Shown one piece after another: positions 1 to 8,746 of a stretch of DNA of 64,000 bases. This DNA is from JAHEJX01 sp041605955 (lineage in GTDB: Bacteria; Actinomycetota; Acidimicrobiia; Spongiisociales; UBA5794): the NCBI GenBank assembly GCA_041605955.1, contig JBFIXI010000011.1, forward strand, positions 1-64,000, read 5' to 3'. The notes below the pieces were generated by a model that worked only from the letters and a program-made list of their open reading frames with translations, had not been told where the DNA came from and did no database searches. The number at the start of each line of letters is the position of its first letter. Within the stretch, counting starts at the first letter, position 1. A program made the translations under genes and the position numbers.

Positions 1-3000
1 ACCACCTCAACCACCCGCGACACCGTAACCGCCGCATTCCCCGACGAATCAGTCACGTCATAAGTCACCACATAGGACCCCACCACCGCGGTATCCACCG
101 CCGACGAATCGATCACAATCGACCCCGTCAGGTCACCGTCATAGTCATCCGTAGCAGTAGCCCCCAACTCCACATACGGCGACCCCACCTCAATCGTCTG
201 CGGATTCACCCCCACCAACGTGATCACCGGAGCAGTGGCGTCAGTGACTACATAGACCGCAGAAAACTCGGAGGTGGAGCTGAGCGATGTGCCCAAGTCC
301 TCAATCGCTGTCGCAGTGACAATGTCGCCGGCCACCCCGGCGAAGCTGGTGCCATACGAGGCGAGTCCGCCAGGGTGAGAGACCACCGAGTGCGCCACGA
401 CAAAGCTCTCACCCTCGCCAAAGCCCGAAGCGTCTCCTCCGCTTGGATTGACAAAGACCTCGATCTTGTAGTCGCCGGCGGGCACATCGAGCTCGAAGTC
501 CAGGTTGACAGTGCCGGATGTCTCCGCGGCCGACGTCACCACGGGGTAGTTCAGCTTGCCGTTGGCGCCCACGTCTGCGTCACCTGGATCGTTGGCGGTA
601 GGCCCGTCGATGCCGATGTCGATGCCCAGCCCGCCATTGGCGTAGATCGTGTTCTCGACGAAGGCGTTGCCGGATCCGGAATCGGCGTTGATGGCGATGC
701 CGGCGCCGGTGTTGTGCGCAATCACGTTCGGCTCACCGGCGCCGCTCCCGCCTATCCGGTTGTTGGCGGCCTGGTCGTACAGCTCGATGCCGTGGAGGCC
801 GTTCGGGATCGGTGATGTCCCATCGGGGCCTACCCCGACCGAGTTGCCGATCACGGTGTTGTTGTCGGTGCCCAGGTTCCTGATCGCGATGCCCGAGTTG
901 GTGGCACCGCCGACGACGTTGGACTCGATGGTGTTGTCATTGGCACCGACCGTTATCAATATGCCGACGTCGCCGATCGCTAGCAACGTCTCGCTGGCGT
1001 CGATGCCGACCCAGTTGTTGCGCAGGGTGTTGGAATCGCCCTTGCCTGTGGAGGCATCGATCTCGAGCCCTTCGTCGGCCCAAGAGTGAACGATGAAGCC
1101 TGCGATCGAGCTCTCGTTGGCCCTGAGCGTGAGCGCGGCGGTAGCGCCGGCCGCGCCCGGGTCATTACCCACGAGCTGAACGATGGGATCTCCGGAGAAC
1201 CCGGGCTGGGTGGTCGCATCGATAGAGACGGTGTTGACGAGATTCGGGTATGGCGCAGCGGGGACGATCGTCCACGACAGCGGCGAAGCTGCATAGCCCG
1301 ATTCGGTGGTGGGGATGTTGAAGCTGATGGTGTCGGCATCGGCGGCGAAGTTCGCCTCCCCAATGGCGGCGCGGAGTGTGCACTCGGTGTCGCCCTGAGT
1401 GTTGACTGCACCCGTGTCGCAGGTTCCGTCACCGGGCGCCAAATCGGCGAGATCACGAGTGGAGTTGACCACCAGTGATACTGGGGATGCTCCGTTCGCC
1501 GTAATCGCAATCTCGACAGTCGCCACGTTGGATTGGCCGCTTCCGTCCGTAGCCCGATAGGTGAACGAGTCCGACGTGGTGAGCGATCCGTCGTGCGTAT
1601 AGGTGAACGTGCCATCGGCATTCAGCGCCAGCGTTCCGTGGGCCGGGCCGGCGACCGGCTGAATCCCGGGAAGGACCCCATCCTCGTCGTATACCGTGAT
1701 CGGATTCGACTCGGGATCCGAATCATTGGCGAGAATCGATCCGACCGCACTGAACCGTTGGATTCGGTTGTTGTTGGTATCGGCTACGTAGACAGTGCCG
1801 GCAGGGTCGACGGCCAGCCCCCGGAGGCTATCGAACTCGCCGTTACCTGTACCCAGGCTGCCCCACTCGGCAACGAATGTGCCGCTGCCGTCGAACTTCT
1901 GGATACGGTGATTGGTGGTGTCGACAACGTAGACGTTCGCCTTAGCGTCCACCGCCACGTCGTTGGGTTTGTCGAACTGCCCGGGACCAGATCCCAAGGT
2001 CCCCCAAGTCGTGAGGAATGTGCCAACGGAATCGAACTTTTGGATCCGGTTGTTGCTGCTGTCGGCTACATACACGTCGCCGGATGCAGCGACGGCGACA
2101 CCGGTCGGCTTGGAGAACTGGCCCGGAGAGGCCCCGAAGCTGCCCCACTCGCTGATGAAGGTGCCGTTAGCGCTGAATTGCTGAACCCGGTGATTGCCAC
2201 TGTCCGCCACGAAGACATTGAATGAGCCGTCAACAGTGATGCCTTCTGGCTTGTTGAACTGGCCGGCGGCCGCTCCGAAGCTGCCCCACTCGGTGATGAA
2301 AGTGCCGACGCCGTCGAACTTCTGGATGCGATCGTTGTTGCTGTCGGCGACGTAAACGTTGCCGGCGCTGTCCACGGCGATGCCGGCCGGTTTGGTGAAT
2401 TGGCCCGGCGCTACTCCGGAGCTTCCCCATTCCATGATGAAGTTCCCGCTGCTGTCGAACTTCTGGATGCGGTGGTTGTTGCTGTCGGTGACGAACACAT
2501 TGCCCGATGCGTCGATGGCCACGGCCTCCGGGTTGGTGAACTGACCGGGCCCGATCCCGGCAGATCCCCAGGAGGTGACGTGGCCGTGCGTCGCATCGAC
2601 TGTCAGCGTGTCGCCGCGCGGCAGCGAATAGAAGACCTCGTTTGCCGGGTCGTCGTTGACGGCAATCGGTGGAATGTTGAGCGGGGTGAAGCGCACCAGC
2701 CACCCCTCATCGCTGGCAGCGACCGCGTCGTATTCGTTGAGCAAGGGAAAGTCGTTCGAGTTCGTGTACCCACCAATGTGGATCTTGCTGCCGACTAGAT
2801 CGATGCCGTATGCGAACTCGGTGCCGGTGCCACCCAGGTAGCTTCCATACAGCTTCGTGGCGCCATCGTTCGAGATGATCGCCATGAACCCGTCCTGCCC
2901 ATTCTGCGTCTGGTCGTAGCCATCGCCGGTCGCCAGACCCGTCGAGTTGACATGACCCACCACATGGGCCCGGCCGTAAGCGTCAACGGCCACGTCGGCG

Positions 3001-5582
3001 CCGCGGTCGGCACCGGCATCGCCGACGAATCCGGAATAGACGAGCTCGGCAGCTCCGGACAGTGAAGGATCGAGTTTGGCCACGAACATCTCATCGCCCG
3101 ACGAGAATGACGAGTCCCAGGCCCCGGCGGTCGCAGGGAACAGGGCCTGGGCAACACCAGTGACGTACACCTTGCCGGAGCCGTCGATGTCGAGGCCGTA
3201 GCCTTCGTCGTCGCTGGTACCGCCCAGGTACGTGCCGTAGAGCACAGCCGAGCCTGCGGCGTTGAGCTGGCTCACGAACACGTCGCGCGACGATTCGGCG
3301 CGGCTCGACTTGTAGGTGTCGGCCGTCGTCGGAAAATCGGTAGAGGCCGTATAGCCGGTGATCCACGCCTGGTTGCTGCCATCGACAGTGAGGCCGTCGG
3401 CCTCATCGGCGCCACTGCCACCCAGATAGGTCGAGTAGACGAGCCCGCTCCCAGCGGCGTTCACCTTGACGACGAAACCGTCAGAACTGCCACTCAACGA
3501 GCTATCAAATGCACTCTGAACTGGGAAGTCGCTCGACAGCGTGAAGCCGGCCACGTAGGCATTCCCCGAGCCATCAACTGCAATCGCGTCGCCTTGGTCG
3601 CCGTTGGTTCCTCCGAGGAAGGTCGAGTAGGACAGCACCGTACCGTCGGGGGACAACTTCGCCACAAACGCATCGAGGCCGTCGCGCGTCCCGTCGAAAG
3701 GGGTAGCGGACGTCGGGAAGTCGTCGGATCCGGTCTGGCCGGTCACGTACGCACTGCCGGAGCCGTCCACCGCAATCGCATGACCGACGTCGTCGAGTCC
3801 ACCGCCGAGAAATGTTGAATAGAGCAGCGACTGTCCGTCGGGGGCCACCTTGGTGACTACGACATCAAGCCCGCCGGCGGCCGCCTCCTGATACGCACCC
3901 AGACTTGTGGGGTAGCCGATCTTGGCGGCGCCAACCACGTAGCTGGCCCCGGCGGCATCACCCATCACGTCATACAGCTGGTCGACGTCGGCTCCGCCGA
4001 GGTAGGTCGAGTAGTCCAATGTGGGATCGATGATCAGCGGCAGGGTGGCGTTGTAGTCACCGACGGCGAAGCGGACGATGTCGCCTTCGAGCTCGTAGCT
4101 GCTGGCGACTGCTACCCGTTCTCCGGCAATCTCCTGATAGGTGAACGGCGCCGAGAACGTCGCAGTCCGGCCGCGGTTGAGCCCGATCTCCAGATCTCCG
4201 TCAGCGGTGAGAGCGAGCGACCTTGCCCCTTCGAATGTCAGTCCGATGGCAGCTGGGCTACGCCCAGGACGGACGATGAAGTCGTACTCCAGCTGCCGGT
4301 CGTTGCCGTAGTAGCGAAGACCGATGCCCGGATAGACGTCTTGATACTCGACTGCGCGGAACGTGCTGATGCCCGTCTGCCAACTCCCCGGATCGTTCCC
4401 GATGAAGTAGTTGATCCGGCCCGGCCGACGTTCATGACCCTGCGAGATCGGAGCCTCAGATCGACCGACGAGATTCATCCGTACCGCGTACCCGCTGCTG
4501 CCTTTGCCCAGCGCGAGCAGGGCATCGCCCCGACTCAGGAATACGGAGTATCCGCGACCCCGCGCGATGTAGTCCACAGTCGCGTCGGTTTGACCCTGGT
4601 TCTCTTCGAACGCCATCGGCAGCGCCAGCTTCTCCCTTGCCAGGCCGACTGCCGGGCGTTGGCGCGCAGCCTCGCCATCGCGCGTTCGAGATACCCTGAC
4701 AACGACGGTTCCGGTAGCCGACCCGCCGAACCGATCCTCGATGCGATACTCGAACTGGTCCCGCCCCGCATAGTCTTCGGCGGGGACGTACACGACGGTG
4801 CCGTCGCTGATGGCGGCGACGCCGTGGAGGGGCTGGCCCAGCTCGGTGATGCTGAGCTGATCGCCGTCCTGATCGGCATCGTTGGCGAGCACATCGATCT
4901 CCACCGACTCACCGGCCGCTACTTCAACCCGATCGACGCGAGCTCGCGGCGCGGCGTTGGATCGGTCGGCAACGATCTCTACGTGCTCGATCAGCAAGAT
5001 GTCTCGGCTGCCGGCGGCCGTCACCTTGATCAGGGTCTGAGGGCCAGCCAGTTCGGTGAGGTCGAACTCGAGACCGGATCCCTGGGGCGCGTCGGGCAGC
5101 TTTCCCAGCTCGCTCCAGGTCTCGCCCCCGTCCGCAGAAGCCGTCACCATTGACAAAAGTCCCGTTTCCGTTTCGCCGGCGGCTCCGGCAGCGGTCGACA
5201 AGGTGGCGTATCGAACGCGGACCACGGCTGCTCTCGTCCCTCCCAAGTCGACAACGCGGGAAACCCCCAGCTCGTTCTTGATCAATCCTGCGATGCGCAA
5301 GCAGCTGCCATCGCCGCATTCCGAGGCGGACCCGATCACGCGGACGCGGCCGGAAGCAGCACCGTCGGCCTCTCCGATCTCGACCCATGGCGCTGCAGTC
5401 CAATCCGCAGTGCCATCGGACCCGTCGAATGCAACGACGGCGAAGTCGTCCCGATATGTGACGATCGAGTTGGCTTGCGCCCCGCCGTCGCTGAGCACAA
5501 ACACATAGAGGAGCAGCAGCGCACATGCCACCGCCAGGGCGGTGGAGCGCCGGAATAGCACAAGACCGTACCGCACGATCAC
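1..5582 (-). CDS. Giant multidomain surface protein (SBBP/NHL/CSLREA), 3' end outside window
   Basis: Open for 1860 codons from a GTG at 5582 that overlaps the stop of the upstream kinase (GTGA); the C-terminus lies beyond base 1. Reading in order: membrane or signal segment (about 10-30); N-terminal module with C89 and C94 in a C-X4-C-L motif (40-205); cadherin-like/tandem-95 repeat with LANDADQDGD (211-297); a DUF7948-type region beginning FEENQGQTD (about 320-510); SBBP-type beta-propeller repeats recurring as DYSTYLGG (about 515-960); six NHL-like repeats of the form GQFxxPxGIAVD (990-1280); CSLREA-like segment (about 1370-1405) and parallel beta-helix; DUF5011-type Ig repeat at the window edge (from about 1780). 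It is probably a wall- or membrane-anchored sensor or adhesin. By analogy with the proteins at 8736 and 48751 a C-terminal membrane helix and cold-shock-like domain may follow; that is prediction, not seen. Confidence 0.85.
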   Translation of the reverse strand, partial: MIVRYGLVLFRRSTALAVACALLLLYVFVLSDGGAQANSIVTYRDDFAVVAFDGSDGTADWTAAPWVEIGEADGAASGRVRVIGSASECGDGSCLRIAGLIKNELGVSRVVDLGGTRAAVVRVRYATLSTAAGAAGETETGLLSMVTASADGGETWSELGKLPDAPQGSGLEFDLTELAGPQTLIKVTAAGSRDILLIEHVEIVADRSNAAPRARVDRVEVAAGESVEIDVLANDADQDGDQLSITELGQPLHGVAAISDGTVVYVPAEDYAGRDQFEYRIEDRFGGSATGTVVVRVSRTRDGEAARQRPAVGLAREKLALPMAFEENQGQTDATVDYIARGRGYSVFLSRGDALLALGKGSSGYAVRMNLVGRSEAPISQGHERRPGRINYFIGNDPGSWQTGISTFRAVEYQDVYPGIGLRYYGNDRQLEYDFIVRPGRSPAAIGLTFEGARSLALTADGDLEIGLNRGRTATFSAPFTYQEIAGERVAVASSYELEGDIVRFAVGDYNATLPLIIDPTLDYSTYLGGADVDQLYDVMGDAAGASYVVGAAKIGYPTSLGAYQEAAAGGLDVVVTKVAPDGQSLLYSTFLGGGLDDVGHAIAVDGSGSAYVTGQTGSDDFPTSATPFDGTRDGLDAFVAKLSPDGTVLSYSTFLGGTNGDQGDAIAVDGSGNAYVAGFTLSSDFPVQSAFDSSLSGSSDGFVVKVNAAGSGLVYSTYLGGSGADEADGLTVDGSNQAWITGYTASTDFPTTADTYKSSRAESSRDVFVSQLNAAGSAVLYGTYLGGTSDDEGYGLDIDGSGKVYVTGVAQALFPATAGAWDSSFSSGDEMFVAKLDPSLSGAAELVYSGFVGDAGADRGADVAVDAYGRAHVVGHVNSTGLATGDGYDQTQNGQDGFMAIISNDGATKLYGSYLGGTGTEFAYGIDLVGSKIHIGGYTNSNDFPLLNEYDAVAASDEGWLVRFTPLNIPPIAVNDDPANEVFYSLPRGDTLTVDATHGHVTSWGSAGIGPGQFTNPEAVAIDASGNVFVTDSNNHRIQKFDSSGNFIMEWGSSGVAPGQFTKPAGIAVDSAGNVYVADSNNDRIQKFDGVGTFITEWGSFGAAAGQFNKPEGITVDGSFNVFVADSGNHRVQQFSANGTFISEWGSFGASPGQFSKPTGVAVAASGDVYVADSSNNRIQKFDSVGTFLTTWGTLGSGPGQFDKPNDVAVDAKANVYVVDTTNHRIQKFDGSGTFVAEWGSLGTGNGEFDSLRGLAVDPAGTVYVADTNNNRIQRFSAVGSILANDSDPESNPITVYDEDGVLPGIQPVAGPAHGTLALNADGTFTYTHDGSLTTSDSFTYRATDGSGQSNVATVEIAITANGASPVSLVVNSTRDLADLAPGDGTCDTGAVNTQGDTECTLRAAIGEANFAADADTISFNIPTTESGYAASPLSWTIVPAAPYPNLVNTVSIDATTQPGFSGDPIVQLVGNDPGAAGATAALTLRANESSIAGFIVHSWADEGLEIDASTGKGDSNTLRNNWVGIDASETLLAIGDVGILITVGANDNTIESNVVGGATNSGIAIRNLGTDNNTVIGNSVGVGPDGTSPIPNGLHGIELYDQAANNRIGGSGAGEPNVIAHNTGAGIAINADSGSGNAFVENTIYANGGLGIDIGIDGPTANDPGDADVGANGKLNYPVVTSAAETSGTVNLDFELDVPAGDYKIEVFVNPSGGDASGFGEGESFVVAHSVVSHPGGLASYGTSFAGVAGDIVTATAIEDLGTSLSSTSEFSAVYVVTDATAPVITLVGVNPQTIEVGSPYVELGATATDDYDGDLTGSIVIDSSAVDTAVVGSYVVTYDVTDSSGNAAVTVSRVVEV

Positions 5583-7000
5583 GCCGGCACGCGGTCGAGC
5601 GAATGCTGCTGATCGGACGAAGCGTTGACGATCGTCCCTTTCAACGGCATGCGCACCGAGAAATATGATTCCCCTTCTATCCGGTCATAGCTGATCGACC
5701 CGCCCATTCCATGCGCCAGCGACTGCACGATGGAAAGGCCGAGCCCGACGCTGTCTTTCGACGCAGTGTCCTCGCCCTGGTGGATGAACCTCTTGAAGAG
5801 GCGGGGAATCAACTGGCTGGGAACTCCGTCTCCGTCGTCGATCACCGCGCAAACGTAGGTGCGGCCGTCGACCCGGCCACTGATTCTCATGTTGCTTCCG
5901 CCGTATTTGCGCGCGTTGGAGAGCAGGTTGCGAACGACCTGACGGAATCGCAGCCGATCTGCCCTGATCATCGCCGGCTCGGCGGAGATCTTCACGTGCG
6001 CGCCGTTGCGATTGGCGGCTTCGACCATGTCCTGCAACTCCGCGTCAACCTCGAAGTCTTCGAACGAATAGGTGAGAGCACCGGCATCCAGGCGCGCCAC
6101 GGTGAGCAGATCTTCGACCATGCGGGCCAGCTCTTCCGACTCCCCGACGATGAAGCCGACCAGCTCTGCCAGTCGCGGCTCATGCCGAACTTCCTGATCT
6201 TCGGCGAGCATCATCGACATTCCCATGATCGACGTCAGCGGGGTGCGCAGCTCGTGAGATGCATTGGCGATGAATTGCTCTTGGGCGAGGTTCAGCTGCC
6301 TCTCGGCCTCCAGCCGGGTCTCCAGCTCGGCCTGCCGTTGCTGGCGGCGCGTCAGCTCGCGATAGATGATGATGACGGCCGCCGGGACCAGAAACGCGAC
6401 CAAGAAGCGGGCCAGGTTGCCGACTTGACCTAGTAACTGGTCGGCGGCTGCGACACGAGCAGACAGTCCATTGCGCACCTCGACCAGCTCATCGACGAGA
6501 ACATCGAAGGCCTCGGAGAGCGGGGTCTGGAGCGCTCGCAGATCCTCGCCTGGGGTTGCGATGGCCCCGAATGTGTCTGCCACAACCTCCTGAAAGGCAA
6601 CCGCAGCGGCTCGCCCGGACTCATCCAGCAGCTCAGCCGCGCTCAAGAGTTCGAGGCCTTGGTCGAGATTCGCCCGAGCGTCCTCTGCTTCCTGCAGCGA
6701 GTGCTGAATGAACCGGGTCGAGTTGGTACCGTTCGCCTCGTCGACCGCCGCCATGTGCCCGGCGAGCGCCAGCTGCGCCCGCACGACGGTGGCCGACCGC
6801 AGCGACTCGTCGGCGTCGTGGAGAGAAGCCGCGCTCGCCGTGATCCGCTGGCTGCCGTAGGCAACCGAGAAGACCAGTCCGAGGACGAGAAGCAACACGA
6901 GGCCGGTCACGATCGTGATCGTCAGTGAACGGTCCCATCGCCGGCGAGATCGGTGCATGGGATCACCAAAAATGATCCTCAAGCGACTACGTGCACCCAT
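5579..7000 (-). CDS. Sensor histidine kinase 1 (membrane, coupled to giant surface protein)
   Basis: A 473-residue kinase. Membrane helix 1 is near 27-48 and helix 2 near 197-213; between them is an alpha-helical outer domain of about 150 residues. The cytoplasmic part has a HisKA H-box SHELRTPLTS (H249), N-box NLLSNARKYG, G1 box DDGDGVPS and G2 box GLGLSIV, so both phosphotransfer and ATP-binding residues are present. No HAMP or PAS domain is evident; helix 2 leads through a short coiled coil into HisKA. An alternative ATG at 6958 (residue 15) would remove a basic leader. The stop overlaps the GTG start of the giant gene downstream, so the two are probably translated together. No receiver-domain partner lies nearby. 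It is paralogous to the kinases at 7268 and 47420. Confidence 0.9.
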   Translation of the reverse strand: MGARSRLRIIFGDPMHRSRRRWDRSLTITIVTGLVLLLVLGLVFSVAYGSQRITASAASLHDADESLRSATVVRAQLALAGHMAAVDEANGTNSTRFIQHSLQEAEDARANLDQGLELLSAAELLDESGRAAAVAFQEVVADTFGAIATPGEDLRALQTPLSEAFDVLVDELVEVRNGLSARVAAADQLLGQVGNLARFLVAFLVPAAVIIIYRELTRRQQRQAELETRLEAERQLNLAQEQFIANASHELRTPLTSIMGMSMMLAEDQEVRHEPRLAELVGFIVGESEELARMVEDLLTVARLDAGALTYSFEDFEVDAELQDMVEAANRNGAHVKISAEPAMIRADRLRFRQVVRNLLSNARKYGGSNMRISGRVDGRTYVCAVIDDGDGVPSQLIPRLFKRFIHQGEDTASKDSVGLGLSIVQSLAHGMGGSISYDRIEGESYFSVRMPLKGTIVNASSDQQHSLDRVPA

Positions 7001-7207
7001 CGACTAGCCCGTTTCTTCACCACATCCGACAATGTTTTCCTGGCCCCTAATTGCATCGGAAGCACTGAATTGAATGAGGATGACTATCTTTCCGATAGTC
7101 ACTGCCGCGACTCATCCACGACGACGGTGCGCCGGCTCGGCATGCGACTCGGCCCTGTTCCCGCCGCTGCGTGATTAGTCCCGGTTAGTCATTTTTGGAA
7201 ATAGCCC
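7001..7207. promoter_or_regulatory. Divergent control region between two kinase/surface-protein operons
   Basis: About 200 bases, less GC-rich than the flanks, shared by divergent kinases 1 and 2. It contains a perfect 8-bp inverted repeat TGACTATC-ttTCC-GATAGTCA (7081-7101) and a tandem hexamer TTAGTC-ccgg-TTAGTC (7175-7190) with a 10-bp period. The pentamer TAGTC or its complement GACTA occurs at 6985, 7002, 7082, 7096, 7176 and 7186. These look like transcription-factor sites, but no factor is identified and no clear -10/-35 pair was found. Confidence 0.5.
7081..7101. repeat. Perfect 8-bp inverted repeat (candidate operator)
   Basis: TGACTATC and GATAGTCA are exact reverse complements around a 5-base spacer, in the middle of the divergent region between kinases 1 and 2. 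There is no T-run, and the site is far upstream of both coding regions, which fits an operator better than a terminator. It carries two of the TAGTC/GACTA pentamers found repeatedly here. Confidence 0.45.
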
Positions 7208-7267
7208 TTGTCCGCGCCCCAGATCTGCCGACGACGACCCGAAAGGAACTGCGGAACAGAGACGCGA

Positions 7268-8746
7268 ATGTACGAGGGCGCAAGAGCAGGGCGGCGGGCG
7301 GGTGACCCGCGGCGTTCCGGCTTCAAGTGGTCGGTAGCCGCCGGGCTGGTCGTCCTCACGCTCAGCGCGCTGTTCATCGCCACAACCCAGGCGACCACCC
7401 AGGTTGCCGACGCCGGGATCGGGTTGGGTCAAGCCGAAGCAACCTTGGGCGCCAACGATCTGGCTCTGAAGGCATTGGGACAGGCCGTCTTGATTGCCGA
7501 GGACCATGCCTATGGCGTCGCGGACGACACCACTCTGCACCTAGCTGTCGCCGAGGCTCGCGCCACGATGGACGAGCTCGCAGCCGAGCTATCTCGACTC
7601 TCCGAGACAACGGGCCCGGATGTCGCGACAAGCCAGCTTGCTGCTGCCGTGCTGGACGCGGGGCGACTCGTCCTCGATTTGATCGAGTCCGGGCAGATCG
7701 ACGCCGCCGGTCAGGGACTAGAGGCCAGGGTCGGCGACTTCGAAGCGCTCCGGGATCGAGTCAATGCCATGCGGGAGCGCAAGGAAGTTGCGCTCACCTC
7801 TACCGGCGCGACTGCTTCTCGATTGCGCGACGTGGTCACCTTTCTCATTGCCTTCGTGCTGCCCCTGGGAGCCGTGCTGGCTTACCGATACGCCGCCCGC
7901 CGCCAGCTGCACACAGCCGAGATACAACTCGACGCCCGCTTGGATGCAGAGCGGGAGGTGATGCGAGCCAAAGACGAGTTCATCGGGAACATCTCGCATG
8001 AGCTGCGGACGCCGCTGACAACCATCTTCGGATTCTCCGAATTGTTGTTGGAGACCGGCGCGGTCGATCCCTCCACAACCGTGGATGTGATCGCGTTGAT
8101 CAACCAGGAGTCCTCGGAGCTCACCCGCATGGTCGAGGACCTGTTGGTCTCTGCTCGGCTCGAGGCAAACGCACTCACCTACACCTACGAACTCGTGGAC
8201 GTTGGCGAGGAGCTCGCCCCAGTGATCGGGACGAGGAGAGCCGACGGTCCCAAGGTCATCGTGGCGATTTCCGACGGCACCTGCTGGGCCGACCCGGTGC
8301 GGGTGCGGCAGATATTGCGCAACCTGATTTCGAACTCAGAACGTTATGGCGGCCCGAACGTCAGGGTGACCAGCACCCGACGTGACGACATGCTGGAGCT
8401 CATCGTCGAAGACGATGGCCCCGGAGTGCCTCCGGAGGTAGTCCCCCGGTTGTTCACCCGCTACGTACATGCCGGTCGGGACGCAATCATGGCGGGGTCT
8501 GTCGGCCTTGGATTGTCGGTGGTTGGCTCGCTAGCTCAGGACATGGGCGGCGGGGCCGGCTACGAGTACCGCGACGGCTGGGCCCGGTTCAGCGTACGCC
8601 TGCCCAGCGAGCCGTCCACTGCCACGACCCAGGGGACGATCGACCCGATCGAGCAGGAGAGCGCTCGTCAGGCCGCCTTCTTGCGGAGCTGGCTGGAAGC
8701 TCACCGCCGCCAGGATCTCCCCGTGCGGTCGGGACATGATCTGTAA
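7268..8746 (+). CDS. Sensor histidine kinase 2 (membrane, coupled to surface protein)
   Basis: Open from a TTG at 7208; the ATG at 7268 is preferred because it directly precedes a basic leader and membrane helix 1, though neither start has a strong ribosome site. It has two membrane helices (about 20-40 and 188-205 from the ATG) flanking an outer domain whose stretch GANDLALKALGQAVLIAE closely matches kinase 3 at 47420. Cytoplasmic features: SHELRTPLTT (H244), N-box NLISNSERYG, DDGPGVPP and GLGLSVV. No HAMP, PAS or receiver domain is visible. The last 11 bases overlap the start of the surface protein (ATGATCTGTAA), indicating translational coupling. Role: probably relays a surface or wall signal through an unlinked response regulator. 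Confidence 0.9.
   Translation: MYEGARAGRRAGDPRRSGFKWSVAAGLVVLTLSALFIATTQATTQVADAGIGLGQAEATLGANDLALKALGQAVLIAEDHAYGVADDTTLHLAVAEARATMDELAAELSRLSETTGPDVATSQLAAAVLDAGRLVLDLIESGQIDAAGQGLEARVGDFEALRDRVNAMRERKEVALTSTGATASRLRDVVTFLIAFVLPLGAVLAYRYAARRQLHTAEIQLDARLDAEREVMRAKDEFIGNISHELRTPLTTIFGFSELLLETGAVDPSTTVDVIALINQESSELTRMVEDLLVSARLEANALTYTYELVDVGEELAPVIGTRRADGPKVIVAISDGTCWADPVRVRQILRNLISNSERYGGPNVRVTSTRRDDMLELIVEDDGPGVPPEVVPRLFTRYVHAGRDAIMAGSVGLGLSVVGSLAQDMGGGAGYEYRDGWARFSVRLPSEPSTATTQGTIDPIEQESARQAAFLRSWLEAHRRQDLPVRSGHDL

Noticed and set aside
2230..2703. Separate arginine-rich frame inside the giant surface-protein gene
   Set aside because: Out-of-frame reading of the NHL repeat DNA, whose periodicity keeps several frames open.
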